A DNA stretch of 64,000 nt from Oscillospiraceae bacterium (GTDB taxonomy: Bacteria; Bacillota; Clostridia; Oscillospirales; Ruminococcaceae): the NCBI GenBank assembly GCA_018434245.1, contig JAHDPQ010000040.1, positions 1 to 64,000 on the forward strand, given 5' to 3'. This document shows positions 26,837 through 36,588 of the stretch, piece by piece. Position 1 is the stretch's first letter. Every line of letters starts with the position of its first letter. The notes beneath the pieces were generated by a model. That model did no database searches, was not told the origin of the DNA, and worked only from the letters and a program-made list of their open reading frames with translations. Position numbers and translations under genes: made by a program.

Positions 26837-27751
26837 TTAGGCCAGAGCTTCGATTGTCTTTTTGAAGGTTTCCATATCCTCCACCTGAAAGACGGCGAGG
26901 CTGCGGCAGTTCTTCTTGGACAGGGTGGAGGCCGTCCGCTTGGGGCCGAATTCCACACAGGCCTCCACCCCGTTGGCGGCCATGGCGGCCACCTGCCGGG
27001 TAAAGAGGACAGGGCTGACCATATGGCGGGCAAAATAGTCTGGGAAGTCCTCCGGCACCAGCTTTTCTCCCGTTAGGTTGGAGTAAAAATCCCACCGGGG
27101 GGGAGCATAGGCTATGTCCTGCACCTTCTCCTTTAGCTGTTGAGCAGCCCGCTCCATCAGGGGGGTGTGGAAGGCGCTGCTCACTGCAAGGCGGGTGGTT
27201 CTGGCTCCTGCCTTCTCCAGTTCCCGGGCGGCTCCAAGACAGCCTTGAGTTTCCCCCGAAATCACCGTCTGATTGGGGAGGTTGTAGTTGACCGCCCAAA
27301 CATTTTCATATCGGGCGCAGACGGTCTCGACGGCTTCCGGGTCGCTGCCCAAAATGGCAACCATGGCTCCCGGGGCGCTACCTGCCGCCTCTTCCATCAC
27401 CTGGGCGCGGGCGGCGATGATGCGAAAGCCATCCTCCATGGAAAAACAACCGGCGCAGCACAGGGCAGCGTATTCCCCCAGAGAGTGGCCTGCGGTGGCT
27501 TCTGGCAGGGGGAGATGGTCTCTTGCTGTGGAAAAGGCTGCCAACGAGTGGGTGAAAATCACTGGCTGGGCCATCCGGGTTTGAGCCAGCTCCTCCTCGG
27601 AGCTTTGATCCGACGCCTTTGCCACATCAAAACCAAGGATGTCCCCTGCACATTCATACACCTGCCGGGCGGCGGCACTTTCCTCCCGCAGGCTCTTTCC
27701 CATGCCGGGATACTGGGAGCCCTGCCCCCCAAATAAAGCTGCTATTTTCAA
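26837..27751 (-). CDS. fabD: Malonyl-CoA:ACP transacylase FabD
   Basis: A 304-residue acyltransferase that loads malonyl from CoA onto acyl carrier protein. FGGQGSQYPGMG at the N-terminus and GHSLGE with nucleophile Ser90 are diagnostic; the partner His lies in AVSSAFHTPLM. It is on the minus strand, divergent from fabH, whereas clostridial clusters normally carry fabD inside the forward operon between fabK and fabG. The shared upstream region is short (about 40 bp to the fabH -35), so both may be co-regulated from one spot. Confidence 0.96.
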   Translation of the reverse strand: MKIAALFGGQGSQYPGMGKSLREESAAARQVYECAGDILGFDVAKASDQSSEEELAQTRMAQPVIFTHSLAAFSTARDHLPLPEATAGHSLGEYAALCCAGCFSMEDGFRIIAARAQVMEEAAGSAPGAMVAILGSDPEAVETVCARYENVWAVNYNLPNQTVISGETQGCLGAARELEKAGARTTRLAVSSAFHTPLMERAAQQLKEKVQDIAYAPPRWDFYSNLTGEKLVPEDFPDYFARHMVSPVLFTRQVAAMAANGVEACVEFGPKRTASTLSKKNCRSLAVFQVEDMETFKKTIEALA

Positions 27752-27790
27752 CCGGGTAATCCCCTTTCATAAGATTTTCCAAAATAATGC

Positions 27791-27819
27791 TTGACAAATG
27801 GTCTGTCACAGGATATTCT
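27791..27819 (+). promoter_or_regulatory. Predicted sigma-A promoter of the fabH operon
   Basis: TTGACA (27791-27796) and TATTCT (27814-27819), 17-base spacer. At the expected start point lies TAACA-AC-TGTTA (27828-27839), a small palindrome that could be an operator. No FapR-like site was recognised. Confidence 0.75.
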
Positions 27820-27892
27820 AAAAAATATAACAACTGTTACATTTCCTGCTGCCTATTATAGCGCAGAAGAAAAGATTTGTACAGAGGCGGGA

Positions 27893-28882
27893 GTGAATTT
27901 TTTGGGTCTTACCATACTGGGCACCGGGCACTACCTGCCGGAATACATTGCCTCCAACCGGGAATACGAAACCTTTTTGGATACCTCCGATGAGTGGATT
28001 GTAACCCGAACCGGAATGCGGGAGCGTCGAATTGCGCTGGATACTCCGGTTTGGAAGATGGGGGAGATGGCGGCCCGCAAGGCTTTGGACGATGCCGGGG
28101 TATCGCCGGAGGAAATTGACTTGATTCTTTGCACTACGGTGACGGGGGATTTCCGGTATCCCAGCGCCGCTTGCCTGATTCAGGGGCAATTGGGAGCCAA
28201 AAACGCCTTTGCCATGGATATAGCCGCAGCCTGTGCAGGCTCGGTCTACGCCTTGGATATGGCCCGGCGGTATCTGGCCACCGGAGACGTCAAGACAATT
28301 TTACAGATCAGTGCCGAGGCCCTTTCTCAAACCACCGATTACACCGACCGGGGCACCGCCATTCTTTTTGGGGACGGCGCGGGAGCAGCGGTGCTGCGGG
28401 GCGGAGACGGGCTCTTTGCCTCGGCCCTGTTCAGCGCTCCCGACTGTGGGCAGAACATCCACTGTGCCTTTCCCCGGCGGTCTCTGCCCTTTGGGGGCGG
28501 CACTCCGGCAGGGGAAGAAACCGGCCTGACTTACATGAATGGCCGAGAGGTTTACAAGTTTGCCACCCGGGCCATGCCCGCCGCCGTACAGGCAGCCTGC
28601 CAGCGTGCGGGAATCGGGGTGGAGGATTTGGACTACATCATCCCCCATCAGGCCAACCTGCGGATCATTGAGACGGCAGCCAAGGCTCTAAAGGTTCCGC
28701 TGGAGAAAATTTGCGTCAACATTCAAAAATATGGCAATACTTCCAGTGCCAGCATCATGATCTGTCTGGACGAGAGCCTGCGGGAAGGGCGCATTAAAGC
28801 CGGAGACCGCATCTGCATGGTGGGCTTTGGGGCAGGACTCACCTACGGTGCCGTGGTGATGGAGTACCAAAGCGGGAAATAG
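27893..28882 (+). CDS. fabH: Beta-ketoacyl-ACP synthase III FabH
   Basis: A 329-residue condensing enzyme that starts fatty acid synthesis by joining acyl-CoA to malonyl-ACP. The catalytic triad is visible: Cys in AAACAGSVYALD, His in PHQANLRI and Asn in GNTSSASI. I chose GTG 27893, preceded by GAGGCGG. A TTG nine bases later (protein starting before GLTILGTG) is equally plausible. Longer readings would start at the -35 element and are excluded. It heads the forward fab operon. Confidence 0.95.
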   Translation: MNFLGLTILGTGHYLPEYIASNREYETFLDTSDEWIVTRTGMRERRIALDTPVWKMGEMAARKALDDAGVSPEEIDLILCTTVTGDFRYPSAACLIQGQLGAKNAFAMDIAAACAGSVYALDMARRYLATGDVKTILQISAEALSQTTDYTDRGTAILFGDGAGAAVLRGGDGLFASALFSAPDCGQNIHCAFPRRSLPFGGGTPAGEETGLTYMNGREVYKFATRAMPAAVQAACQRAGIGVEDLDYIIPHQANLRIIETAAKALKVPLEKICVNIQKYGNTSSASIMICLDESLREGRIKAGDRICMVGFGAGLTYGAVVMEYQSGK

Positions 28883-28912
28883 AGACTACTCAGGAATAGG
28901 CGGAATGTGTTT

Positions 28913-29875
28913 ATGAAGACAAGAATCACCCAACTGCTGGGGATTAAAGCCCCAGTGATTCAGGGGGGGATGGCATGGGTGGCCAACGGCTATCTGGCGG
29001 CGGCTGTTTCGGGCGGCGGCGGCCTTGGGCTGATTGGCTCCGGCAGCATGACAGCCGATCACCTGCGAAAAGAGATCGCCCTGGTCAAATCCCTCACCAA
29101 CAAACCCTTTGGGGTCAACCTCATGATGATGAATCCAGCGGTGGCCGATCTGGCCCAGCTTTGTATTGACGAAAAGGTTCCGGTGATCACCACCGGGGCG
29201 GGGAACCCCGGCCAGTATATCCCGGCTTGGAAGCAGGCGGGGAGCAAGGTGATTCCGGTGGTCCCCAGCGTGGCGTTGGCTCTGCGGATGCAGCGAGCCG
29301 GTGCAGACGCTCTGGTGGCGGAAGGTACCGAAGCGGGGGGCCACATTGGGGAGCTGACCACCTTTTGCCTGATTCCCCAAGTGGCTGATGCCATCGAGAT
29401 TCCCCTCATTGCGGCGGGGGGAATCGCCGATGGCAGAGGGATGGCGGCGGCTCTCTTGCTGGGGGCCGACGCAGTCCAGATGGGTACCGCCTTTATTTGC
29501 TCCCGGGAATGTACCGCCCACGAGAATTACAAGAACATGATTCTGGAAGCGGGGGATACGGCAACCGTTGTCACTGGGCGGGGGCTGGGGCATCCGGCCC
29601 GAAGCCTCAAAAGCCGTTTTATCCGCCGGATGATCCAAATGGAAAAGGAACAGCGCTCCGCCGAGGAGATGGAGCAGGCCTTGCTGGGTTCCCTGCGCAG
29701 TGCTGTCATCGATGGAGATCCCGAGCGTGGAAGCTTTATGGCAGGGCAAATAGCCGGACTGGTTCGAGAGGTTCTCCCCGCCGCCGAGATCATTGAAAAT
29801 GTAGTGAGTCAGGCCGAGGCTCTTTGTGGCAATCTGGCCGGGCAGTTGGAGGAAAGGGGGATCATCCTTGGGTAA
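28913..29875 (+). CDS. fabK: Enoyl-ACP reductase II FabK
   Basis: A 320-residue FMN-dependent TIM-barrel reductase of the nitronate monooxygenase superfamily, the final reductive step of each elongation cycle. Landmarks: PVIQGGMAW near the N-terminus, GTEAGGHIGE, AAGGIADGRG and GADAVQMGTAF (flavin phosphate site). The ATG 28913 follows GGCGGA; GTG two codons earlier is an alternative. No fabI or fabL is seen, so this is the cluster's enoyl reductase. fabG begins inside its last codons. Confidence 0.94.
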   Translation: MKTRITQLLGIKAPVIQGGMAWVANGYLAAAVSGGGGLGLIGSGSMTADHLRKEIALVKSLTNKPFGVNLMMMNPAVADLAQLCIDEKVPVITTGAGNPGQYIPAWKQAGSKVIPVVPSVALALRMQRAGADALVAEGTEAGGHIGELTTFCLIPQVADAIEIPLIAAGGIADGRGMAAALLLGADAVQMGTAFICSRECTAHENYKNMILEAGDTATVVTGRGLGHPARSLKSRFIRRMIQMEKEQRSAEEMEQALLGSLRSAVIDGDPERGSFMAGQIAGLVREVLPAAEIIENVVSQAEALCGNLAGQLEERGIILG

Positions 29876-30605
29876 AACAGCGCTGATTACAGGAGGCTCC
29901 TCCGGCATTGGAGCGGCCATCTCCCAGGCTCTGGCCCGGCAGGGTTACAACATCGCCGTGGGATGCCATAGCCACTCCTCGGTGGAGCGGGGGGGCAGCG
30001 CCGTAGTGGCCCATTGCCGGGAACTGGGAGTGCAGGCCGAGTGCTTTGTGGCCGATGTCTCGGATTTTCTGGGCTGTGCCTCCATGGTGAAGGGAGTGGC
30101 CGACCTGTTTGGCGGCATCGATGTGCTGGTCAACTGCGCCGGGGTCACCCGGGACGGCCCCATCGCCCGGATGAGTGAAGAACACTACGACACGGTAATG
30201 GATGTCAACCTCAAGGGGGCCTTTAGCGCCATCCGCCATGTCACCCCTTTGATGATGAAGCAGCGCAGCGGAGCCATCGTCAACATCTCCTCGGTGGTGG
30301 GCATCACGGGGAACCGGGGGCAGTCCAACTATGCGGCCTCCAAGGCGGGGTTAATCGGTCTGACCAAGTCGGTGGCCCGGGAGCTTGGCTCTCGGGGGAT
30401 CACCTGCAATGCGGTGGCTCCCGGCTATATCCAAACCGCCATGACCGACACCATGCCGGAAAAGGCCAAGGAAGCCATCCTCTCCACCACAGCTCTGGGC
30501 CGGGCAGGCACCCCGGAAGAAGTGGCCGACGCTGTAGTATTTTTGGTCCGGAACGGCTACATCACCGGTCAGGTGCTGGTGGTGGACGGCGGCATGACCA
30601 TGTAG
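29868..30605 (+). CDS. fabG: 3-oxoacyl-ACP reductase FabG
   Basis: A 245-residue short-chain dehydrogenase that reduces 3-oxoacyl-ACP with NADPH. Cofactor motif GGSSGIG (residues about 9-15), NCAG, catalytic Ser in NISSVVG and YAASK (Tyr-x-x-x-Lys) are all present. The start is TTG 29868, seven bases after AAAGGGGG, overlapping fabK by eight bases. Upstream in-frame ATG would run through fabK without a ribosome site. Its order after fabK matches clostridial fab operons except for the missing fabD. Confidence 0.94.
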   Translation: MGKTALITGGSSGIGAAISQALARQGYNIAVGCHSHSSVERGGSAVVAHCRELGVQAECFVADVSDFLGCASMVKGVADLFGGIDVLVNCAGVTRDGPIARMSEEHYDTVMDVNLKGAFSAIRHVTPLMMKQRSGAIVNISSVVGITGNRGQSNYAASKAGLIGLTKSVARELGSRGITCNAVAPGYIQTAMTDTMPEKAKEAILSTTALGRAGTPEEVADAVVFLVRNGYITGQVLVVDGGMTM

Positions 30606-30638
30606 GACAGCACATTACTGTTTAAAGGAGCAACAGCT

Positions 30639-31880
30639 TTGAGACGAGTGGTGATTACAGGAATGGGCGCGGTTACCTCCTGCGGCATGGGGGTAGAGCC
30701 TCTTTGGAAGCAGGTGCTGGAAGGCCGCCACGGCTTTGGAGCCATCCAGGGCTTTGATACACAGGATTTTGCCGTAAAATACGCAGCGGAAATTCCTGAC
30801 TGGGACCCGGTGGCCATGGGCCTGAGCAAAAAGGAAGCCCGCCGGATGGACCGGTTCAGCCAGTTTGCCATGGTAGCCGCCAACATGGCGGTGGAGCAGG
30901 CGGGAGACTTTGCCGCCGATCTGGACCCCTTCCGGGTGGGAGTACTGGTATCCAGCGGGGTGGGAGGCTTTCGTACCTTTGAAGAGGAAAAGGCAAAGGA
31001 GCTGGAAAAGGGAGCCGGACGGGTGAGCGTCTTCTTTATCCCCATGATGATTCCCAACATGGCGGGCGGGCTCATCGCTATAGAACACGGCTTTAAGGGG
31101 GAAAACTACTGCCCCGTTTCCGCCTGTGCTTCCAGCGCCCACGCTATGGGAGAAGCCTTCCGCAAAATAAAGCACGGGTATCTGGATGCCTGCGTCACTG
31201 GCGGGGCAGAAGCCGCCATCACCAAGTTTGCCTTGGCGGGTTTTCAAAACATGGGGGCACTGGCGGTGGGGGACGACCCTGGCCGGCTGTCCATTCCTTT
31301 TGACAAGGAACGCAAAGGCTTTGTGATGGGGGAAGGGGCCGCCATTCTGGTGCTGGAGGAGTTGGAACACGCTACAAAGCGGGGAGCCAACATCATCGCC
31401 GAGGTGGTGGGATTTGGCGCCACTGATGATGCCTACCATATCACTGGGCCCGACCCACAGGGGTTGGGCGGGGCCAAGGCCATGGAGTTTGCCATGGAGG
31501 AGGCTGGCTTTGCAGGGGATCAGGTGGACTACATCAACGCCCACGGAACCTCCACTGATGCCAACGACAGAATCGAGACCCTGGCCATCAAAACAGCCTT
31601 GGGGGAGGAATCTGCCCGCAGGGTGGCCATCTCCTCCACCAAGGGGGTCACCGGCCACATGCTGGGTGCTGCCGGAGGGGTGGAGGCCATCCTCACGGCT
31701 CTTGCTCTAAGGCAGGGCGTGGTCCCCCCCACGGTGGGATATCAGGTCCCCGACGAGGAGTGCGATCTGGACTATGTCACCAAAGGAGCCAGAAAACAGG
31801 AGATTCGCCGGGCGCTTTCCAACTCTTTGGGGTTTGGAGGCCACAACGCCACCTTGGCTTTGCAAAAGTATGAACAATGA
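30639..31880 (+). CDS. fabF: Beta-ketoacyl-ACP synthase II FabF
   Basis: A 413-residue elongating condensing enzyme. The Cys-His-His active site is visible: Cys in VSACASSAHA, His in NAHGTSTDAND and His in GVTGHMLGAAG; GFGGHNA ends the core. The start is TTG 30639, eight bases after AAAGGAG. It sits between fabG and accB. Confidence 0.96.
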   Translation: MRRVVITGMGAVTSCGMGVEPLWKQVLEGRHGFGAIQGFDTQDFAVKYAAEIPDWDPVAMGLSKKEARRMDRFSQFAMVAANMAVEQAGDFAADLDPFRVGVLVSSGVGGFRTFEEEKAKELEKGAGRVSVFFIPMMIPNMAGGLIAIEHGFKGENYCPVSACASSAHAMGEAFRKIKHGYLDACVTGGAEAAITKFALAGFQNMGALAVGDDPGRLSIPFDKERKGFVMGEGAAILVLEELEHATKRGANIIAEVVGFGATDDAYHITGPDPQGLGGAKAMEFAMEEAGFAGDQVDYINAHGTSTDANDRIETLAIKTALGEESARRVAISSTKGVTGHMLGAAGGVEAILTALALRQGVVPPTVGYQVPDEECDLDYVTKGARKQEIRRALSNSLGFGGHNATLALQKYEQ

Positions 31881-31893
31881 TGGGAGGATACCC

Positions 31894-32334
31894 GTGAAGG
31901 ATATTGAACTGAGTGTACAGGACATTAAGGATTTGATGGTCACTATGTATAAAAACAAAATATCCGGCTTTAAGCTGGATCAGGGGAACTTTCATCTGGA
32001 GCTGGAGGGCTGCCGCACCGAGCAGGTGGCGGTGACTGCCGTGGCCTCTGCGTCGGCGGCTGCCGTTGCCCCTCAGGAGGAAGAATGTCCCGACTACGAG
32101 GGGACCTTGGTCTGTTCCCCCATTGTCGGCACCTTTTATACCGCCCCTGCCCCCGGCAAGGAGCCCTTTGTCAAGGTGGGCAGTCAGGTAAAGAAGGGGG
32201 ACACCCTGTTTATCATTGAGTCCATGAAGCTGATGAACGAGGTGCCTGCCGAGCAGGACGGGGTGGTCACCCAAATTCTGGTGGAAAACGCTCAGGGCGT
32301 GGAGTATGGCCAGCCCATTCTCTGTCTGGAATAA
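31894..32334 (+). CDS. accB: Biotin carboxyl carrier protein of acetyl-CoA carboxylase (AccB)
   Basis: A 146-residue carrier. The N-terminal helix region is joined by an Ala/Val/Ser-rich flexible linker (about 44-62) to the biotinyl domain, with ESMKLMNE and biotin attachment at Lys112. GTG 31894 follows GGGAGGA by six bases; the frame is open further upstream into fabF but without a site. It carries CO2 between AccC and AccDA, the first committed step of fatty acid synthesis. Confidence 0.95.
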   Translation: MKDIELSVQDIKDLMVTMYKNKISGFKLDQGNFHLELEGCRTEQVAVTAVASASAAAVAPQEEECPDYEGTLVCSPIVGTFYTAPAPGKEPFVKVGSQVKKGDTLFIIESMKLMNEVPAEQDGVVTQILVENAQGVEYGQPILCLE

Positions 32335-32367
32335 AGGATATCCAAGAAGAAACAAGGAGGCGGCAGG

Positions 32368-32799
32368 ATGATATTGCTGGATCAGGAACGAATTAAGGAG
32401 ATCATTCCCCACCGGGAGCCATTTCTCCTCATCGATGAGGTGATCGCTCTGGAGCCGGGGAAGAAGTGCATCGCCCGCACCTATCTCAAAGAAGATAACT
32501 TCTGGGTACCGGGACACTTTCCCGGGCACCCGGTGACTCCCGGGGTGCTGATGATTGAGATGCTGGCTCAGACCGGAGCGGTCTGCATCGGCTCTCTACC
32601 GGAAAACGCAGGCAAGGTAGCTCTCTTTGCCAAAATCGATAAAGGTAAGTTCCGCCGTCAGGTGCTGCCGGGGGAGGTTCTCACTCTGGAAATGGAGATC
32701 ATCCGCCTCAAAGCACAGGTAGGGGTGGGCAGAGGTCACGCCCATGTGGACGGGGAGACAGCAGTCACCGCCGAACTGACCTTTGCCTTTCAAAAATGA
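32368..32799 (+). CDS. fabZ: 3-hydroxyacyl-ACP dehydratase FabZ
   Basis: A 143-residue hot-dog-fold dehydratase. The signature GHFPGHPVTPGVLMIE holds the catalytic His and the downstream Glu. The IIPHREPFLLIDEV start is typical of FabZ. The ATG follows AGGAGGCGGCAGG. A gap of about 130 bases with a small hairpin (32805-32827) separates it from accC. Confidence 0.96.
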   Translation: MILLDQERIKEIIPHREPFLLIDEVIALEPGKKCIARTYLKEDNFWVPGHFPGHPVTPGVLMIEMLAQTGAVCIGSLPENAGKVALFAKIDKGKFRRQVLPGEVLTLEMEIIRLKAQVGVGRGHAHVDGETAVTAELTFAFQK

Positions 32800-32933
32800 G
32801 GCATCATAGCTGCAAAAACAGCTGTGATACACTCATTTGCAAGGCCCGCCTACGGCGATGGCCAATGATACCATATCCGCTTCGCTTCTATGGTATAATA
32901 TCCTCCCCACTAGAATAAATAATAGGAGCCGCT

Positions 32934-34289
32934 ATGTTTCATAAGGTATTGATTGCCAACCGGGGCGAAATTGCCGTGCGGATTATCCGGGCCTGCCGGG
33001 AGCTGGGCCTGCGGACGGTGGCCGTCTGTTCCGAGGCCGACCGGGCCGCTCTCCACGCCCAGATTGCCGACGAGACGGTCTGCATCGGCCCCGCCCCCAG
33101 TAAGGACAGCTATTTGAATATTCCCGCCATCCTCTCGGCCTGTGAGCTGACGGGAGCCCGGGCGGTACATCCCGGTTTTGGCTTTTTAAGCGAAAACCCT
33201 GGTTTTGCCCGCCAGTGCCAGCGGTGCGGCATCACCTTTATCGGCCCTTCCCCCGAGGCTATCGAGGGGATGGGCAACAAGGCCCGGGCCAAGCAGACCA
33301 TGGCAGAAGCGGGGGTTCCAGTGATCCCCGGTTCCGACGGCCCGGTGGCTACGGTAGAGGAAGCACAGACTCTCGCCAAACAAATCGGCTTTCCCCTGCT
33401 GGTCAAAGCAAGTGCCGGAGGGGGCGGCCGGGGCATCCGGCTGGTGGAAAAGCCAGCCCAGCTGGAGGATGCAGTGACCCAAGCCCGGCAGGAGGCGGAA
33501 AGCTACTTTGGAGACCCCAGCGTCTATCTGGAAAAGCTTCTGTCAAATCCCCGCCACGTGGAAGTGCAGATTCTGGCGGATGGACAGGGCAACATCATCC
33601 ATCTGGGGGAGCGGGACTGCTCCCTGCAGCGGCGCAATCAAAAGGTTTTGGAAGAATGCCCCTCTCCCTCCTCCCTGATGACTCCCAAGCTGCGGGAGGA
33701 AATGGGTAGGGCGGCAGTTCGGGCCGCCAGGGCGGTGGACTACCGGGGAGCCGGAACCGTTGAGTTTCTGCTGGATGCTCAGGGCAGCTTCTACTTTATG
33801 GAGATGAACACCCGCATTCAGGTGGAGCACCCCATCACTGAAATGGTGACGGGGGTGGATTTGGTCAAGTGGCAGCTCCTCATCGCCATGGGAAAAGAGC
33901 TGACCATGAGGCAGGAGGATGTGAGGTTTTTTGGCCACGCCATAGAATGCCGCATCAACGCCGAAAGCCCAGAGCACGGCTTCCGGCCCAGCCCGGGAAC
34001 TCTGCGGGCTCTGCTGGTACCGGGAGGACCCGGCATCCGGGTGGATGGAGCCGTCTACGCCGGGTACACCATTCCCCCCCACTACGACAGCATGATGGCA
34101 AAGCTCATCGCCTTTGCCCCCACCCGGCAGGAGGCCATTGCCAAAATGCGTTGGGCTCTGGCGGAGTTTGTGGTGGATGGCGTGGACACCAACATTGATT
34201 TTCAGCTGGGGATTTTGCGTAAGCCGGAGTTTGAAACCGGCGAGTATCATATTGGAACCCTGAGCCGGTGGATGTCCCGGCAGGACTGA
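32934..34289 (+). CDS. accC: Acetyl-CoA carboxylase biotin carboxylase subunit AccC
   Basis: A 451-residue ATP-grasp enzyme that carboxylates biotin on AccB. Landmarks are LIANRGEIAVRIIRA at the N-terminus, the ATP loop KASAGGGGRGIR and the active-site stretch EMNTRIQVEHPITE. The ATG follows AGGAGCC. About 250 bases separate it from accD, with hairpins and a separate promoter in the gap. Confidence 0.97.
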   Translation: MFHKVLIANRGEIAVRIIRACRELGLRTVAVCSEADRAALHAQIADETVCIGPAPSKDSYLNIPAILSACELTGARAVHPGFGFLSENPGFARQCQRCGITFIGPSPEAIEGMGNKARAKQTMAEAGVPVIPGSDGPVATVEEAQTLAKQIGFPLLVKASAGGGGRGIRLVEKPAQLEDAVTQARQEAESYFGDPSVYLEKLLSNPRHVEVQILADGQGNIIHLGERDCSLQRRNQKVLEECPSPSSLMTPKLREEMGRAAVRAARAVDYRGAGTVEFLLDAQGSFYFMEMNTRIQVEHPITEMVTGVDLVKWQLLIAMGKELTMRQEDVRFFGHAIECRINAESPEHGFRPSPGTLRALLVPGGPGIRVDGAVYAGYTIPPHYDSMMAKLIAFAPTRQEAIAKMRWALAEFVVDGVDTNIDFQLGILRKPEFETGEYHIGTLSRWMSRQD

Positions 34290-34489
34290 CCCCTTTCCAT
34301 TTAGCGGGGTTTTAAGAGAGGCCCCCTTTGGGGCGAGTGCCATGACTATAATCGGTTCACTTAAAAATACTTTATGTTTTCAAGTTGCGGCATTTGCTGC
34401 AAGCTACCCTTGCGGGCAGCTTGAACCGGATTTCGTTGTCAATCGCACGCCCGGCATGCCAGCGAGCGTTGCCCACTGTTTTAAAACGC

Positions 34490-34518
34490 TTGACATTTTA
34501 AAATGGATTGACGATACC
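34490..34518 (+). promoter_or_regulatory. Predicted internal promoter for accD-accA-acpP
   Basis: TTGACA (34490-34495) and a weak GATACC (34513-34518) with a 17-base spacer, about 20 bases before accD. The preceding gap (34290-34489) contains an 8-bp imperfect stem with CAAGTTGC and GCAGCTTG arms but no gene. Confidence 0.5.
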
Positions 34519-34540
34519 ATGCTCCAAGGAGGGAAGCGGA

Positions 34541-35407
34541 TTGCTGGAAGATTTATTTCACAAGGTAAAATCTCGGGTGATGGTGACCACTCCCGACGCC
34601 GATGCTCATATTTCCATCCCCCGGGATATTATGTTTAAATGTCCCCGCTGCCAAAAGGCGGAGTTTATGGACCAGTTTGAGCAGGTGGGAAAGGTTTGCC
34701 CCCACTGCGGCTACCACGCCCGGCTCAGGGCCGGGGAGCGGCTGGAAATCACCGTGGACGAGGATAGCTTTATCGAGCTGGACGGGGACCTAAAAAGCCT
34801 TAACCCCATCCGGTTCCCCGGATACGAGGAGAAAATTGCCAAACTGCAGAAGGATACCGGCCTGACCGAGGCCATTGTCACCGGAACCTGCCGCATTGAA
34901 GGGGAAGCCTGCGTCATTGGCGTTATGGATTCCCACTTTATGATGGCCTCTATGGGCAGCGTGGTGGGGGAAAAAATCACTCGGGCCTTTGAGTATGCTC
35001 AGGAGCACAGGCTGCCGGTGATTCTCTTCACCGCCTCGGGGGGGGCCCGGATGCAGGAGGGGATTGTATCCCTGATGCAGATGGCCAAAACCTCCGGGGC
35101 TGTGGCCAACCACTCCGACGCGGGGCTGCTGTACATCAGTGTTCTCACCGACCCCACCACCGGCGGTGTGGCCGCCAGCTTTGCCTCCCTTGGGGATATT
35201 GTGCTGGCGGAACCCAAGGTGCTCATCGGCTTTGCCGGGCGCAGAGTTATCGAGGACACCATTCGCCAGCGGCTACCCGATGATTTCCAGTCGGCGGAGT
35301 TCTTTCTGGAACACGGCTTTGTGGATCGAATTGTGGAGCGCTCCCGGATGCGAGACACCTTAGGCAAACTGCTGCGGATGCACCGCAGGGAGGAGGGGAT
35401 GTTGTGA
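34541..35407 (+). CDS. accD: Acetyl-CoA carboxylase carboxyltransferase subunit beta (AccD)
   Basis: A 288-residue crotonase-fold subunit with the N-terminal four-Cys zinc ribbon (CPRC about residue 30, CPHC about residue 49). The core has GGARMQEG and [12 protein letters not shown]. The start is TTG 34541, eight bases after AGGAGG. It overlaps accA by four bases. With AccA it moves the carboxyl group from biotin to acetyl-CoA. Confidence 0.96.
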   Translation: MLEDLFHKVKSRVMVTTPDADAHISIPRDIMFKCPRCQKAEFMDQFEQVGKVCPHCGYHARLRAGERLEITVDEDSFIELDGDLKSLNPIRFPGYEEKIAKLQKDTGLTEAIVTGTCRIEGEACVIGVMDSHFMMASMGSVVGEKITRAFEYAQEHRLPVILFTASGGARMQEGIVSLMQMAKTSGAVANHSDAGLLYISVLTDPTTGGVAASFASLGDIVLAEPKVLIGFAGRRVIEDTIRQRLPDDFQSAEFFLEHGFVDRIVERSRMRDTLGKLLRMHRREEGML

Positions 35408-36210
35408 GCAAACAGGCAACGGCTTGGGAGTGCATCGAGTTGATCCGCCACAAGGACCGCCCCACCGCAGCCGACTACATTCCCATGATCTTTGAGGATT
35501 TTATCGAGCTGCACGGGGACCGGTGCTACGGGGACGACGCAGCCATTTTAGGGGGAATCGCTAAGTTTGACCGCAAGCCGGTGACGGTGATTGCCCAGCT
35601 CAAAGGGCGGAATCTGGAGGAAAATAAAAAGAGCAACTTTGCCATGCCCCATCCCGAAGGGTACCGCAAGGCCCTGCGGCTGATGAAGCAGGCGGAAAAG
35701 TTCGGGCGGCCCGTCATCTGTCTGGTGGACACCCCCGGAGCCTTCTGTGGCATTGGCGCGGAAGAGCGGGGCCAGCACGAGGCGGTGGCCAAAAACTTAA
35801 TGGAGATGATGCGCCTTCGGGTTCCTGTCGTCTCGGTTGTTATGGGGGAGGGGGGCAGCGGCGGGGCGCTGGCTCTGGCGGTCTGTGACCACCTTGCCAT
35901 GATGCAGAACGCCGTCTATTCCGTCATCTCTCCCCGGGGCTTTGCCAGCATCCTGTGGAAGGATGCCTCTCGAGAGAAGGAAGCCGCCAATCTCATTCGA
36001 ATCACCGCCAAGGATCTGGTGGAACTGGGGGTCTGCGATGGAGTGATTGCCGAGCCTTCCGGTGGGGCCCACAAGAACCCGGCCCTTACCGCAGAAGCCA
36101 TTGGGACCTACCTGCATCATGTCCTTCCAAAATTAATTGAAAAACCTATTGATAATTTACTGCAAACAAGGTATATTAAGTTTCGTAAGATAGGCGTCTT
36201 CCAAGAATGA
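35404..36210 (+). CDS. accA: Acetyl-CoA carboxylase carboxyltransferase subunit alpha (AccA)
   Basis: A 268-residue partner of AccD. GTG 35404 overlaps the accD stop (GTGA) after GGAGGAGGGG. Landmarks: [27 protein letters not shown] (oxyanion region) and [12 protein letters not shown]. It is shorter at the N-terminus than the 315-residue Gram-negative form, as usual in clostridia. acpP follows after 37 bases. Confidence 0.96.
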   Translation: MSKQATAWECIELIRHKDRPTAADYIPMIFEDFIELHGDRCYGDDAAILGGIAKFDRKPVTVIAQLKGRNLEENKKSNFAMPHPEGYRKALRLMKQAEKFGRPVICLVDTPGAFCGIGAEERGQHEAVAKNLMEMMRLRVPVVSVVMGEGGSGGALALAVCDHLAMMQNAVYSVISPRGFASILWKDASREKEAANLIRITAKDLVELGVCDGVIAEPSGGAHKNPALTAEAIGTYLHHVLPKLIEKPIDNLLQTRYIKFRKIGVFQE

Positions 36211-36247
36211 AGACGATTGATTCATTAAAGTGAAAGGGTGCTTTTAG

Positions 36248-36478
36248 GTGGTATTTGAAAAAGTAAAAGAAATTTTGGTGGATCAGCTGGATGTTGATGA
36301 AGGTTCCATCACCGCTAACAGCTTTATCATCGAGGATTTGGGAGCCGACTCTCTGGACATCGTAGACATTGTCATGCGCCTGGAAGAAGAGTTTGATGTG
36401 GAAGTTCCCGATGAGGAAATTGAAACCATGAAAACCGTGGGAGACATCGTCCATTTTCTGGAGTCTGCCGACAAATAA
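36248..36478 (+). CDS. acpP: Acyl carrier protein AcpP
   Basis: A 76-residue acidic four-helix carrier. The 4'-phosphopantetheine site is Ser35 in GADSLDIV. GTG 36248 lies eight bases after AAAGGGTG. The gene ends the fatty-acid block; many clostridia place acpP near fabH or fabK instead. A weak hairpin ending in CGCCTTTTTG (about 36481-36530) may terminate the operon. Confidence 0.96.
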   Translation: MVFEKVKEILVDQLDVDEGSITANSFIIEDLGADSLDIVDIVMRLEEEFDVEVPDEEIETMKTVGDIVHFLESADK

Positions 36479-36588
36479 AAGGGGCTTGCGGCTCTGATTG
36501 CGGCGATAACCAAAGTAGCCCGCCTTTTTGTCTACTGGAAGCCTTAAGAGTCAAAAGCCGTTTTTGCGGCCTGATTTGCGGCTACATC

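Noticed and set aside
27791..27892. Extended N-terminus of FabH
   Set aside because: The extension would start on the -35 element of the fabH promoter, and FabH proteins start close to the ILGTG motif.
27820..27892. FapR operator for the fab cluster
   Set aside because: No 17-bp FapR-type palindrome was seen; only the short TAACA-AC-TGTTA repeat is present.
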